NCBI GenBank assembly: GCA_964016985.1 | Contig: OZ024824.1 | Location: forward strand, 47,103,168 to 47,167,167 | Direction of reading: 5' to 3' | Source of the DNA: Anodontia alba | Taxonomy: Eukaryota > Mollusca > Bivalvia > Lucinida > Lucinidae | Length of the DNA stretch: 64,000 nt | Shown here: one piece after another, positions 53,913-64,000 of the stretch | How the letters are laid out: each line of letters begins with the position of its first letter | Position numbering within the stretch: position 1 is the first letter of the stretch | Made by a program: the position numbers and the translations under genes | The notes under the pieces: generated by a model | Database searches by the model: none | Seen by the model: only the letters and a program-made list of their open reading frames with translations | What the model was told of the DNA's origin: nothing

Positions 53913-56016
53913 ACAAGAGGCCCACGGGCCACTCACCTGAGTAGCATTGTGAGTGCAGATATGCAGATGTTATGTAACATTTTTCCAATCCTGTCATCGC
54001 AACTAATGAAAAGATCATCCTTTAAGCAGTTCTTAATTTTTAAGATGAATATTATATATGGCAAGACAATCAATGGAGCGTGATCATTTGAACAAACTCT
54101 CAATCACATTTCAACAGTAGGATCAATGTGAAATTTGGTTGCTATTGCCTAAGTGGTTTCTGAAGAATCATGATTTTATACATGTAAACAGCACAGTGGC
54201 AGGGAAATATAATAAACATAAACAAGATGGTAGCCATCTTGGATTTCCAATCAGAATGACTTTTAGCTACTGTTGATCTACAGGTCACTTCAATACTTCC
54301 AATGAACTTTAAGTCAATTGCCCTTTCGGTTCAGAGGAAAAAGTTCAAAACAGATTTTCAAGATGGCCACCATAGCCGCAATTTGAGATTTCTTATCGCA
54401 ACCATTTGAGCGTTTTTTGATCTACAAGTCACCCTGATGCTTCCTACCAAGTTTCGAGTCAATAAATGGTCTTTCAGTTCAGAAGAAGTAAAGAAAAATA
54501 GATTTTCAAGATGGCCGCCATCTTGGATTTCCAATCGGAAGGATTTTAGCTATTTTTATATCAACATGTCATCCTGATGTTTCCTATCAATTTTCAAATT
54601 AACTGGCCCTTTGGTTCAGGAAAATAAGTGAAAGGAAAAGAGTTTCAAGATGGCCGCCATGACAGCCATCTTGGATTTCCTATCCAAACAATTTAAGCTA
54701 TTTTAGATCTACAAGTCACCTAAATGCTTCCTACAAAGTTTCGAGTCAAATGGCCTTTCAATTCAGGAGAAGAAGCGAAAAATAGATTTTAAAGATGGCT
54801 GTCATAGCGGCCATCTTAGATTTCTGATAGGGATGATTTTATCTATTTTTGATCTACAGGTCACCCTGATGATTCCTACCTAGTTTAAAGCCAATAAGCC
54901 TTTTGATTCAGGAGAAGAAGTGAAAAATCTACATTTTCAAAATGGCCACCATGGCAGCCATCTTGGATTTCCAATCAGAACGATTTTAGCCATTTTTAAT
55001 CTATAAGTCACCCCGATGCTTCCTACCAAGTTTCAAGTCAACTAGCTTTTGGGTTTAGGAGAAGAAGCGAAAAAAAGATTTTCAAGATGGCCACCAGGGT
55101 GGCCCTCTTGGACTTCCGATCAGCATGGTTTTAGCTATTTTTGATCTACAAGTCACCCTGATGCTTCCTACCAAGTTTGGAGTCAGTTGGCCTTTCGGCT
55201 CAGGAGAAGAAGCGAAAAATTGATTTTCAAAATGGCCGCCATGGTGGCCATCTTGGATTTCCATTTGGAATGATTTTAGCGTCTTTTGATCTATAAGTCA
55301 CCCCTATGCTTCCTAGCAAGTTTGGAGTCAATTGGCCTTTCGGTTCAGGAGAAGAAGCGAAAAATAGATTTTCAAGATGGCTGCCATGGCGGCCATCTTG
55401 GATTTCCGATCAGCATGATTTTAGCTATTTTTGATCTACAAGTCACCCCGATGCTTCTTAGCAAGTTTGGAGTCAATTGGCCTTTCCGTTCAGGAGAAGA
55501 AGCGAAAAATAGATTTTCAAGATGGTGGCCATCTTGGATTTCTGATCAACACGATTTTAGCTAGTTTTGATCTACAAGTCACCCCGATGCTTCCTAGCAA
55601 GTTTGGAGTCAATTGGCCTTTCGGTTCAGGAGAAGAAGCTAAAAATAGATTTAAGATGGCTGCCATGGCGGCCATCTTGGATTTTCGATTGGCAAGATTT
55701 TAACTATTTTTGATCTACAAGTCACCCCAGTGCTTCCTAGAAAGTTTGGAGTCAATTGGCCTTTCGGTTCAGGAGAAGAAGCGAAAAATAGATTTTCAAG
55801 ATGGCAGCCATGGCGGCCATCTTGGATTTCCGATCGGCATGATTTTAGCTATTTTTGATGTACAAGTCACCCCGATGCTTCCTACCAAGTATCGAGTTAA
55901 TTTGCCCAGGGGTGTAGGAGTAGGCTTTTAAATCAACTGTTGACGTCGCATGACGGACGACGGACATTGACTGACCACAATAGTTCACCATGAGCACTTT
56001 GCGCTCAGGTGAGCTA
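53913..56016 (+). mobile_element. Family D pearl-like element, about 13 units
   Basis: The head is ACAAGAGGCCCACGGGCC with CTCACCTGAG; the tail is GCGCTCAGGTGAGCTAACAA. Core units of about 150 bp are well preserved (CAAGATGGCTGCCATGGCGG, GATCTACAAGTCACCCCGAT). No A core follows it, unlike the copies at 29121 and 42130. Frames up to 92 codons are array readings. Confidence 0.8.
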
Positions 56017-56171
56017 ACAAGTACAATTTTCTACCGAATGTTTTGTCTAAAAATAGCTCAATGGGTGGCAAACAGTTTAGCCCCTGATGTGACACCGCAT
56101 TTTGTAGCATCTCATGGGGGTTTACAATGTTTGCTCAGGACTGTCTGGCCAAATACATCCAGTAAAGTATG
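56017..56171 (-). repeat. Dispersed repeat, inverted copy of 49737-49845
   Basis: On minus, GGTCATACTTTACTGGATGT to CCTGAGCAAACATTGTAAAC and GAGATGCTACAAAATGCGGT match the plus-strand segment at 49737. The repeat lies directly at the truncated 3' edge of the family C array that follows. Confidence 0.6.
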
Positions 56172-59100
56172 ACCAATTTCAATATAATTTTGCAGGAGTG
56201 TTACTTTGATGATCCTCTACCAAGATTGTTCAAGCCATTTGGATTCGTCAAAAAACATGGCTGCCAGGGGGCGGGGCTTATTTTCCCTTTATATCTATAT
56301 AGAAAACTTTAAAAATCTTCTTGTCAGAAACCACTGGACTGATTTCAATATAATTTTGCAGGAATGTTTGTTTGGTGATCCTGTACCAAGATTGTTCAAG
56401 CCATCTGGATTCGTCAAAAAACATGGCTGCCAGGGGGCGGAGCTTATTTTTCCTACATGTATATATCTATATGGAAAACTTTTAAAAGCTTCTTGTCAGA
56501 AACACTGGGCCGATTTCAATATAATTTTACAGAAACGTTCCTTTAGTAATCCTCTACCAAAATTGTTCAAGCCATTTGGATTCCTCAAAAAACATGGCCA
56601 CCAGAGGGCGGGGCTTATTTTCCCTATATATCTATACAGAAAAGTTTAAAAATCTTCTTGTCAGAAACCACTGGACCGATTTCAATATAACACGGCAGGA
56701 ATGTTTCTTTTGTAACTTTCTACCAAGATTGTTCAAGCCATCATGATACGTCAAAAACCATGGCCGCCAGGGGGGTGGGACTTTTTTTTTTTAACTCACC
56801 TGACCTCTGCTCAGGATGAGCTATAGTGATCACTTTTCCTCCGTCCATTAACATTTTCAAATGACTTCTCCTCTGAAGCCGCTGAGCCAATTTTGCTCAG
56901 ATTTCATGTGGAGCCTCCTTAGGGTGGGGGATCGAAAGATTGCTAAAATGGTCATGGTCCGTTGACCCAAGATGGCCTCCATGCACATATATGGTAAAAA
57001 CCTTTAAAAATCTTCTCCATAACCGAGGATGCCTTGGGGCTGAATCTTTGCAAGAATCATCAGGGACAAGAGGTCTACCAAAGTTGTTATAAGATTTGTC
57101 GTACGTTGGCATTTGACCTTTTTACGGCAAGGTCAAGTTTGCTTCCCTATGCTTTTGTATGGGAAAAACCTTTAAAAATCTTCTCCAAAACCGAGCACGC
57201 CTTGTGGCTGAATCTTTGCACATATCATCGGGAATGGGAGGGCTACCAAAGTTGCTAAAATAATGGTTGTACATTGACATTTGACCTTTTTGCGGTAAGG
57301 TCAATTTTGCTTCCTTATGCATTTATATGGGAAAAATGTTCAGAATTTCAAATAACATCTCCTCTGGAGCCTCTGGGCCAAATTTGCTCAAATTTCATAT
57401 TGAGCCTCCTTAGGTTGGGGGAACAAAAGATTGCTAAAATGGTCGCAGTTCATTGACCAAGATGGCCGCCATGCCCATATATGGTAAAAACATTTAAAAA
57501 TCTTCTTCTCCAGAACCGAGGATGCTTTGGGGCTGAATCTTTGCATAATTCATCGGGGACGGAGGGTCTACCAAAGTTGCTAAAATTTGACCTTTTTACG
57601 GCAAGGTCGTTTGCTTCCCTATGCATTTATATGGGAAAAAAACATTTAAAAATGTTATTCTCCAAAATCGAGGATGGCATGTGGCTGAATGTTTGCATAT
57701 ATCATCGGGAACGGGCGGTCTACCAAGGTTGCTAAAATAATTGTCATACATTGACATTTAACCTTTTTACGGCGAGGTCAAGTTTGCTTCTGTATGCATT
57801 TGTATGGGCCCCATACATTTGTATGGAAAAAATGTTGATAATTTCAAATGACTTTTCCTCTGAAGCCTCCGGGCCAGTGTTGCTCAAATTTGATGCAGAG
57901 CCTCCTTGGGCAGGAGAATGAAAGATTGCTAAAATGGGCATGGTCCATTGATCAAAATGGCTGCCATGCCCATATAATGGTAAAAAAATTTTACAAATCT
58001 TCTTCTCCATAACCAAATAAGCCCTGGGCCCTTATCTTTGCACAAATTATGGGGGACAGGAGAGCTACCAAAATTGCTAAAATGATGGTTCTATGTTGAC
58101 GTTTGACCTTTTTACCTCCAAGGTTAAATTTGCTTCCCCATGCATTTGTATGGGCCATATACATTTATATTGAAAGTATTCAAGTGAATTGTAGATCAAC
58201 AGTAGTTAAAATTGTTCTGATTGGAAATCTTAGATGGCCATCATCTTGTTTATATTCATTATATTTCTCTGCCACTGTGCTGTTTACATGTATAAAATCA
58301 TGATTCTTCAGAATCCACTTAGCCAATTTCCACCAAATTTCACATTGATCCTACTGTTGAAATGTGATTGATGGTTTATTCAAATGATCATGCTCCATTG
58401 ACTGTCAGGCCCATATATTCTTCTTCAAAACTAAGAACTGCTCAAATGATGATCTTTTCATTAGTTGTGATGATAGGATTGGAAAAATGTTGCATAACAT
58501 CTGCATGTCTGCAGTGACTCAGGTGAGCGAGCCGTGGCCTGTGGGCCTCTTGTTTCCCTATATATCTATATAGAAAACTTTAAAAATCTTCATGTTAGAA
58601 AGCACTGGACCGATTTCTATATAACTAGGCAAAAATGTTTCCTTGGTGATCCTCTACCAAGATTGTCCAAGCCGTCATGATTTGTCAAAAAACATAGCAG
58701 CTAGGGGGCGGGGCTTATTTTCCCTATATATATAGAAAACTTTAAAAATCTTCTTGTCAGAAACCACTGGACCAATTTCATTAATACTTGGCAGAAATCT
58801 TTCCTTTTGACCCTTAACCAAGATTGTTCAAGTTATCATGATTTGTCAAAAAAACATTGCCGCCGGGTGGTGGGTGGGGAGGGAGGCTTAATTTCCCTAT
58901 ATATCTATATAGAAAAGTTTAAAAATCTTCTTGTCAGAAACCAATGGACCAATTTCAATATAGCTTGGCAGGAATGTTGCTTTGGTGACCTGCTACCAAG
59001 ATTGTTCAAGCAGTCATGATTCGTCTAAAAAAAATTCTGCCAGGGGGTGGGGCTTATTTTCCCTATATATCTCTATAGAAAACTTTAAAAATCTTCTTGT

Positions 59101-60315
59101 CAGAAACCACTGGACCGATTTCATTATAACTTGGTAGAAATCTTTCCTTGTTGACCCTCTACCAAGATTGTTCAAGTTATCATGATTCGTCAAAAAACAA
59201 TGGCCGCCACTCGGAGGGGCTTATTTTCCAAATATATCTATATAGAAAAGTTTAAAAATCTTCTTCTCAGAAACCAATGGACCGATTTCAATATAACTTG
59301 GCAGGAATGTTTCTTTGGTGACCCTCTACCAAGATTGTTCAAGCCGTTATGATTCATCAAAAAACATGGCGGCTAGGGGGCGGAGCATATTTTCCCTATA
59401 TAGAAAACTTTAAAAATCTTCTCGTAAGAAACCGTTGGATTGAGTTCAATGTAAATTGACAGGAATGTGCTTTGGTGACCTTCTACTAAGATTGTGCCCT
59501 CATGATACGTCAAAAAACATGGCCTTCATGGGGCGGGGCTTATTTTCCGTATATATCTGTATAGAAAACTTTAAAATTCATCTTGTCAGAAACCACCTGA
59601 CTGATTTTAATATTACTTGCCAGGAATGTTGCTTTGGTGACCCCCTATCAAGATTGTTCAAGCAATCATGATTCGTCAAAAAACATGGTTGCTAGGGGTG
59701 GGGCTTATTTTCCCTATATATCTCTATAGAAAACTTTAAAAATCTTCTTGTCAGAAACCACTGGACCGATTTCATTATAACTTGGTAGAAATCTTTCCTT
59801 GTTGACCCTCTACCAAGATTGTTCAAGTTATCATGATTCGTCAAAAAACAATGGCCGCCACTCGGAGGGGCTTATTTTCCAAATATATCTATATAGAAAA
59901 GTTTAAAAATCTTCTTCTCAGAAACCACTGAACCAATTTCAATATAACTTGGCAGGATTTTTCCTTTGGTGACCCTCTACCAAGTTTGTTCAAGCTGTCA
60001 TGATTTGTCAAAAAACATGGCCGTTAGGGGGTGGGGCTTAATTTCCCTATATATCTATATAAGACATTTTAAAAATCTATTTGTCAGAAACCACTGGACC
60101 AATTTCAATATAACAGCAGAATTGTTCCTTTGGTGATCCTCTTTCACTATTCAGTTCAAGCCATCATGATGGATGAAAAAAACATGGCCACTGGGGTGCA
60201 GGGTTATAAAATTTATACAAAAATTTTAGAGCAGTAAACTTGGCTGAAACTTCAACAGTAAGTATGCAAAGCTGTTTGCTCAGGTGAGCGATATAGGACC
60301 ATCATGGTCCTCTTG
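56172..60315 (-). mobile_element. Family C element on minus, 3'-truncated, split by family A
   Basis: Read on minus, the head is CAAGAGGACCATGATGGTCC with CGCTCACCTGAG at 60315-60280, followed by C units (AGATATATAGGGAAAATAAG, AATCTTGGTAGAGGGTCACC). It is interrupted by 56792-58553 and stops inside a unit at 56172 without a tail. A block near 59060-59280 recurs at about 59711-59930 (offset about 651 bp) nearly unchanged. Plus-strand frames up to 147 codons are array readings. Confidence 0.75.
56792..58553 (-). mobile_element. Family A element on minus, nested in family C
   Basis: On minus the head ACAAGAGGCCCACAGGCCAC with CGCTCACCTGAG lies at 58553-58521 and the tail CAGAGGTCAGGTGAGTTAAA at 56811-56792. 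It sits in a T-run: TTTTTTTTTT left, TTCCCTATATATC right, where other C units (minus sense) read CTTATTTTCCCTATATATC. Like the other A copies it has the head, a partial D unit and A core units. The linker before the tail is reduced. Confidence 0.8.
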
Positions 60316-60504
60316 CTTTTTTTTTTTCCCCCCCATTGGACCTAGCATGCCAGTTATGCCTGTTTTTGAATCTATTCTGTTCTAAATATTCCCCACCCCC
60401 CCACCCCTCCCCTCCCCACACACACACCCTTGGATGGGGACGCCAGTGCTGATAAGATCTGCACCAAAAGCAATATACCCCCTCCCGCTTGAGCTAGGAT
60501 TCTG
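60316..60504. other. C-rich spacer
   Basis: Poly-T then C/A-rich sequence (CCCCACCCCCCCACCCCTCC, ACACACACACCC). AGTGCTGATAAGATCTGCAC resembles the family P 3' part (ATGCTGACAGGATCCACAC), so it may be a degraded P tail. Confidence 0.35.
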
Positions 60505-60865
60505 ATATTTATGTCTCCTCCCTTTAGGGTAGGGAGATGTGTATTGTTTTTTCCCTCGGGCCTCTGTCACAAAATCTTGTCCACTCTGTAACTTGAAAAT
60601 GGTTCAAGCTGTCTCCACATAACTTCATATAAATATCAATCAACATTATCTTACATGCAGAGCACAAGAACCATACGTCTTGCATTTATACTTTTTGAGT
60701 TATTTCACTTGGAACTTTATGCGTCACAAAATCGTGTCCGCTCTGTAACTTGAAACCTGTTCAAGATATCTTCAAGAAAGGTCATGTAAATATCAATCAG
60801 CATTAGACAACATGCAGCGCGCAAGAACCATAACTCTTGCATTTATACTTTTTTGAATTATTATA
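60505..60865 (-). mobile_element. Small CATAA-superfamily remnant on minus
   Basis: On minus, two units of about 150 bp (GTTACAGAGCGGACACGATT, CAAGAACCATA) are followed by a hairpin CATCTCCCTACCC / AGGGAGGAGACATAA. It is an old copy with no head. Confidence 0.5.
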
Positions 60866-61683
60866 CACCTGTTTGAAAAACGGGACATATTATTTTACGG
60901 GGTATGACGTCCGTCAGAAAACTTTTTCGTTTCCGGCTAACGCCTCCTACAGTTTACATCCGATTAAAATGAAACTTGGTATATAGCTAGACCATGATGT
61001 GAAGCAGCACATATTGTTTTTGGGCTACAGACCACCAATTATTAGCAGAGCTATGCCCCTTCGAAAATTTCAGAAAACATTTCGTTTCTGGTTAACTCCT
61101 ACACTTTACATCTGATCAAGCTGAAACTTCATTTATAGTTAGACCATGATGTGGAACAGTGCATATTGTTTTGAGGTTACAGTCCACTTAATATCAGCAG
61201 AGTTATAGCCCTTTGAAAATTCCTTAAACTTTTCGTTTCCGGATAACTGCTCCTACAATTTACATCTGATCAAGCTGAAACTTCATTTATAGTTAGACCA
61301 AGATGTGGGGGCAGTGCATATTGTTTCTAGGTCACAGTCCACCAAATATTAGCAGAGTTATGTCCCTTTTAAAATTTCATTAAACTTTTAGTTTCCGGCT
61401 AACTCCTCCTACAATTTACATCCGATCAAGCTGAAACTTCATTTATAGCTAGACCATGATGTGGAGCAGCACATATTGTTTCAAGGTTACAGTCCACTAA
61501 ATATTAGCAGAGTTAAGCCCCATTGAAAATTTCTTTAAACTTCTAGTTTCTGGTTAACTCCTCCTACAATTTATATCCGATCAAGCTGAAACTTCATTTA
61601 TGCTATAGTTAGACCAAGATGTAGAGAAGGGCATATTTTTTTGAGGTTACAGTCCACCAAATATTAGCTGAGTTACGCCTAGT
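60866..61683 (-). mobile_element. Family G array on minus, cut by an hAT end
   Basis: On minus, about five units carry AACTTTTCGTTTCC on the plus sense (GGAAACGAAAAGTTT on minus) and TAGGAGGAGTTAGCCGGAAA. The tail is CTGACGGACGTCATACCCCG and CCCGTTTTTCAAACAGG. The 5' side is broken at about 61683, where a GAGTTACGCC unit sequence runs into TAGTGGTGGGACG. Confidence 0.65.
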
Positions 61684-61770
61684 GGTGGGACGATTCATCG
61701 ATGCATCCCGATACGCTTCATGTATCGATACACATGATGGAGTATCGATATGATGAACGCTTCTATTCAG
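61684..61770. mobile_element. hAT-like terminus
   Basis: AGTGGTGGGACGATTCATCG followed by ATGCATCCCGATACGC and TATCGATACACATGATGG resembles the AGTGGTGGG..CGAT ends of animal hAT elements. It interrupts family G. The matching right end was not found in the window, so the element's extent is unknown. Confidence 0.5.
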
Positions 61771-63640
61771 ATTCGCTTATTTGTGTTCGTTACATTCTTT
61801 AATCCGGTCTACAAAGTGACATTTTCAGAGTGCGATTTTGATTGGATGACGCTTGACTGATAGCCAATTGCATTTTGCTTTACTCTCATTATGATGGCAG
61901 ACGGCACTGTGGTTGGAATTTATTCGCCGCCCAGCGGTAAAAATACTAGTTCTGTATGGGAATGTTTCGGCCATCCTATTCTTACTTTTGAAGTTAGCCA
62001 TTTTTAGTGTTTCAGTATTATGGACAATGCATGTTTAAGGGAAACCATATAGTTGGGGTCATAGTGTTGTTCAAACACATGTTCTAGTTCATTATAATTT
62101 CAACACAAAAACATGTTGGAACTTATTAGAAGGTCATTCATTGGTAGGGCTCTTTTAATGAATATCCACAACATATATTCCTTAAGAAAAATAAGAAACA
62201 TGCCAGTAATTTTTATTCAAAAAGTGTGTTATCTAACTGATAATACAGGTAAATAATAACGTTACTTTACGCATGTTAAAGTTAAATAAAAGTGTAGTTA
62301 AAAGAGATTCAGAACCACCACAGAGTAATATACATCCAGTATAGCAACTGTAGTTACTCTGAATTGTTCAGAAGGCGGTGTCGCGAAAAAAGGCATTAAC
62401 TTAATTACATAATTAGATTTATATGATTTGATGGACCTGGATTTTGCTCTATATCCATATTTACACACTTTCTTACAACCAGTGGCTTCATCCAATATTA
62501 AATTTACATTCAGAGACAAGGCTTTGTGAGAAAATTTACTATTCCTTGAAAAACAACCAACATGAACACTTTGTACTACATGCTTTCACTATCAATTTAA
62601 TTTCTCAAAATCAGTCAGATGGAAATGCATTCTACTTCTTTTAATGTATAAATAAGAATGGGTCTTTACTGAGGCATCTGTGTAAAACAGATATACATAA
62701 ATAATCTAACCATGTACTGAAAAACTAAATACAATTATTTCTCTTCTGTTTTGTTTCTTTCTTCACAAAAAAAAAATCCATTTTATTATCTGCATATATA
62801 AGCCAATGCAGTGATTGGAGTAATGAACCTCTTTATTTTCCAATGAAGTTTACCACCTGATTATTCCAAATGAGTGTATCTCCAGCAGCAATTTCCAATT
62901 TCTAGAATTATCAAAGTTCAAGTCTAGATATGCTCCAGTTCATACATATTCAACACCTGATGTAGCTCCACGATTATTCTGGTGCAATTTTATAAATTTA
63001 TCTTTATCAACTTATTATGAAGACGAGCAGATTAAATAAATTTGAAATGGCTATGTTCAATCCAGATTAGCTTTAATAACTGATTGTCATTTGATAGTGC
63101 TTCACCTAAGCATCAACAGATTAGCCCGACCAGCTATGCCTACCCTTTTCTGTTTTCAAGAGATTTTCCGATGTCCACAAAAGAATGGTCATAACGTATA
63201 AATGGGCCAGCAGTCGTCAGACAACTCCGTGTCACTGAGGTGTGAATAAAGTAATTTCATGTAGGAGGAATGAATTAAATGCCTGATGTCTTGCTATATT
63301 CAATATCGAATAAGTAGATTCTGATACTTTCTTTTCGTTCAGCTTCCGTTGCTAAGCACAACATCAAAGATGGCGTGGGGTGATTGACAAAAGTAGCGCG
63401 TGTATTACTACACCGAATTTTGAAGTCTATGTTTCAAATTGCACTATCTAAATCGATTTCAGTTACAGTTATGTTAGCGAAATAGAAAAGCTATAAAAAA
63501 TTCCCCTGCTTCACAATCAGTTCGCTGTAATAGTGCCGCATTGCGTCTGATTAAGAAGTAGTGCGCGTATGAATATAGCGGTGATGAAAATCCGCTTGTG
63601 ACGTAGTAAAAAACCCCATGCGATTGCATAGAGCCTGCTA
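61771..63640. other. Unique sequence, possibly interior of the hAT element; no gene recognised
   Basis: No tandem arrays, no element tails. Frames up to 73 codons (for example 62298-62519 minus) have no features I recognise. AAGATGGCGTGGGG near 63369 is the only notable word. Confidence 0.35.
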
Positions 63641-63727
63641 GCTGTCGCTAGCAGACTCAAAAATATATTATAAGTCAAAAATACGCATTGACAACCCATG
63701 TCATAAAAATCATATAACCACATGTGT
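63641..63727. repeat. Dispersed repeat end, 37 nt shared with 46846-46882
   Basis: AAAATATATTATAAGTCAAA through GCATTGACAAC (63659-63695) is identical to the copy in the Tudor-type gene flank. It is preceded by the small hairpin GCTAGCTGTCGCTAGC (63638-63653). The unit is otherwise undefined. Confidence 0.5.
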
Positions 63728-64000
63728 AACTAGAGCAAGTGCCCAGAGGGTCACGAATACCCCCGGCCGGCGCCATTTCTTAATTATAAAATATTTTAAA
63801 GTTAATGACAATGATATAAGGCAAGACATAGTTTACAATGTAAGTCTCTCATGACACTGATCTATCATCCCAAGTACAACTTTCCTGGAGTAAATATTCT
63901 TCAAGACATGAAGCAAATTTGCTGGGCCATAAAATACAGGTCACTGACCTACATAGTAAAATCACTAGACCATGAAAATAGGTCATACATATTTATATTT
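63728..64000 (+). mobile_element. Head of a CATAA-superfamily element running off the window
   Basis: AACTAGAGCAAGTGCCCAGA and CACGAATACCCCCGGCCGG form a head of the AACTAGA type. The word ATACCCCC equals the 5' arm of the terminal hairpin at 368-402, so this may be the head type that goes with family R tails. The body continues beyond 64000. Confidence 0.55.

Noticed and set aside
1..64000. Centromeric or simple satellite DNA
   Set aside because: The arrays have distinct heads and tails, short length, both orientations and nested insertions, which fits dispersed mobile elements rather than a megabase satellite.

Overview
This is a eukaryotic, animal nuclear sequence that is overwhelmingly non-coding. 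The repeats point to a bivalve mollusc. Many dispersed units begin with ACAAGAGG plus a small hairpin, carry tandem cores of about 150-170 bp, then an (ACGG)n-type microsatellite, and end in GCTCAGGTGAGCTAAAAA. That layout matches what I know of bivalve 'pearl'-type elements, now usually grouped with Helentron-associated non-autonomous elements (HINEs). The assignment is by recognition; no database search was possible.

Layout. I name the tandem-core families by letter. The CTCACC superfamily (head ACAAGAGG..GCTCACCTGAG, tail CTCAGGTGAGCTAAAAA) comprises family A (754-3172, 25344-27663, 30177-32036, 44369-45191, and 56792-58553 on minus), C (19730-23143, 23370-28784, and 56172-60315 on minus), D (29121-30176, 42130-44368, 53913-56016), L (36353-38288), M (5062-9353, 41430-42037) and S (10038-14500). 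The CATAA superfamily (head often AACTAGA, tail a C-run/G-run hairpin ending in CATAA or similar) comprises R (1-405), G, H, P (15852-18909), K (33438-34532), E, T (36061-36349), F (39931-41315), N (45192-46062) and a head running off the right edge (63728-64000). These blocks carry nested insertions of other mobile DNA: tRNA-derived SINEs, an hAT-like element (16724-18022), a Harbinger-like insertion carrying an open frame (8061-8908), a long-TIR element (10171-12500), a doubly nested TIR element (50221-52058) and several foldback hairpins.

Coding content is sparse. Two minus-strand exons (46550-46703 and 15408-15520) have good splice sites and compatible phase. Read in order they give the end of one Tudor-type module and the start of the next, so a Tudor-domain gene with an intron of about 31 kb packed with these elements crosses the window. 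At 47599-48789 (minus) lie broken pieces of an autonomous Helitron/Helentron protein: an OTU/C76-like cysteine protease domain and a cysteine-rich N-terminal domain. The helicase and Rep parts are absent. A roughly 140-residue frame at 8250-8678 is unrecognised.

The most notable pattern is that nearly all core families, though different in sequence, share one short motif (CAGTGGTTTAGGAGGAGAT-like, usually preceded by AAGTTTGGTTGAAATC) at a period of about 150-170 bp. In several families the 3' hairpin arm also repeats a word found near the 5' end. This suggests one ancient rolling-circle-like system that diversified its cores while keeping a common frame. The interpretation is inference; the motifs are visible directly.
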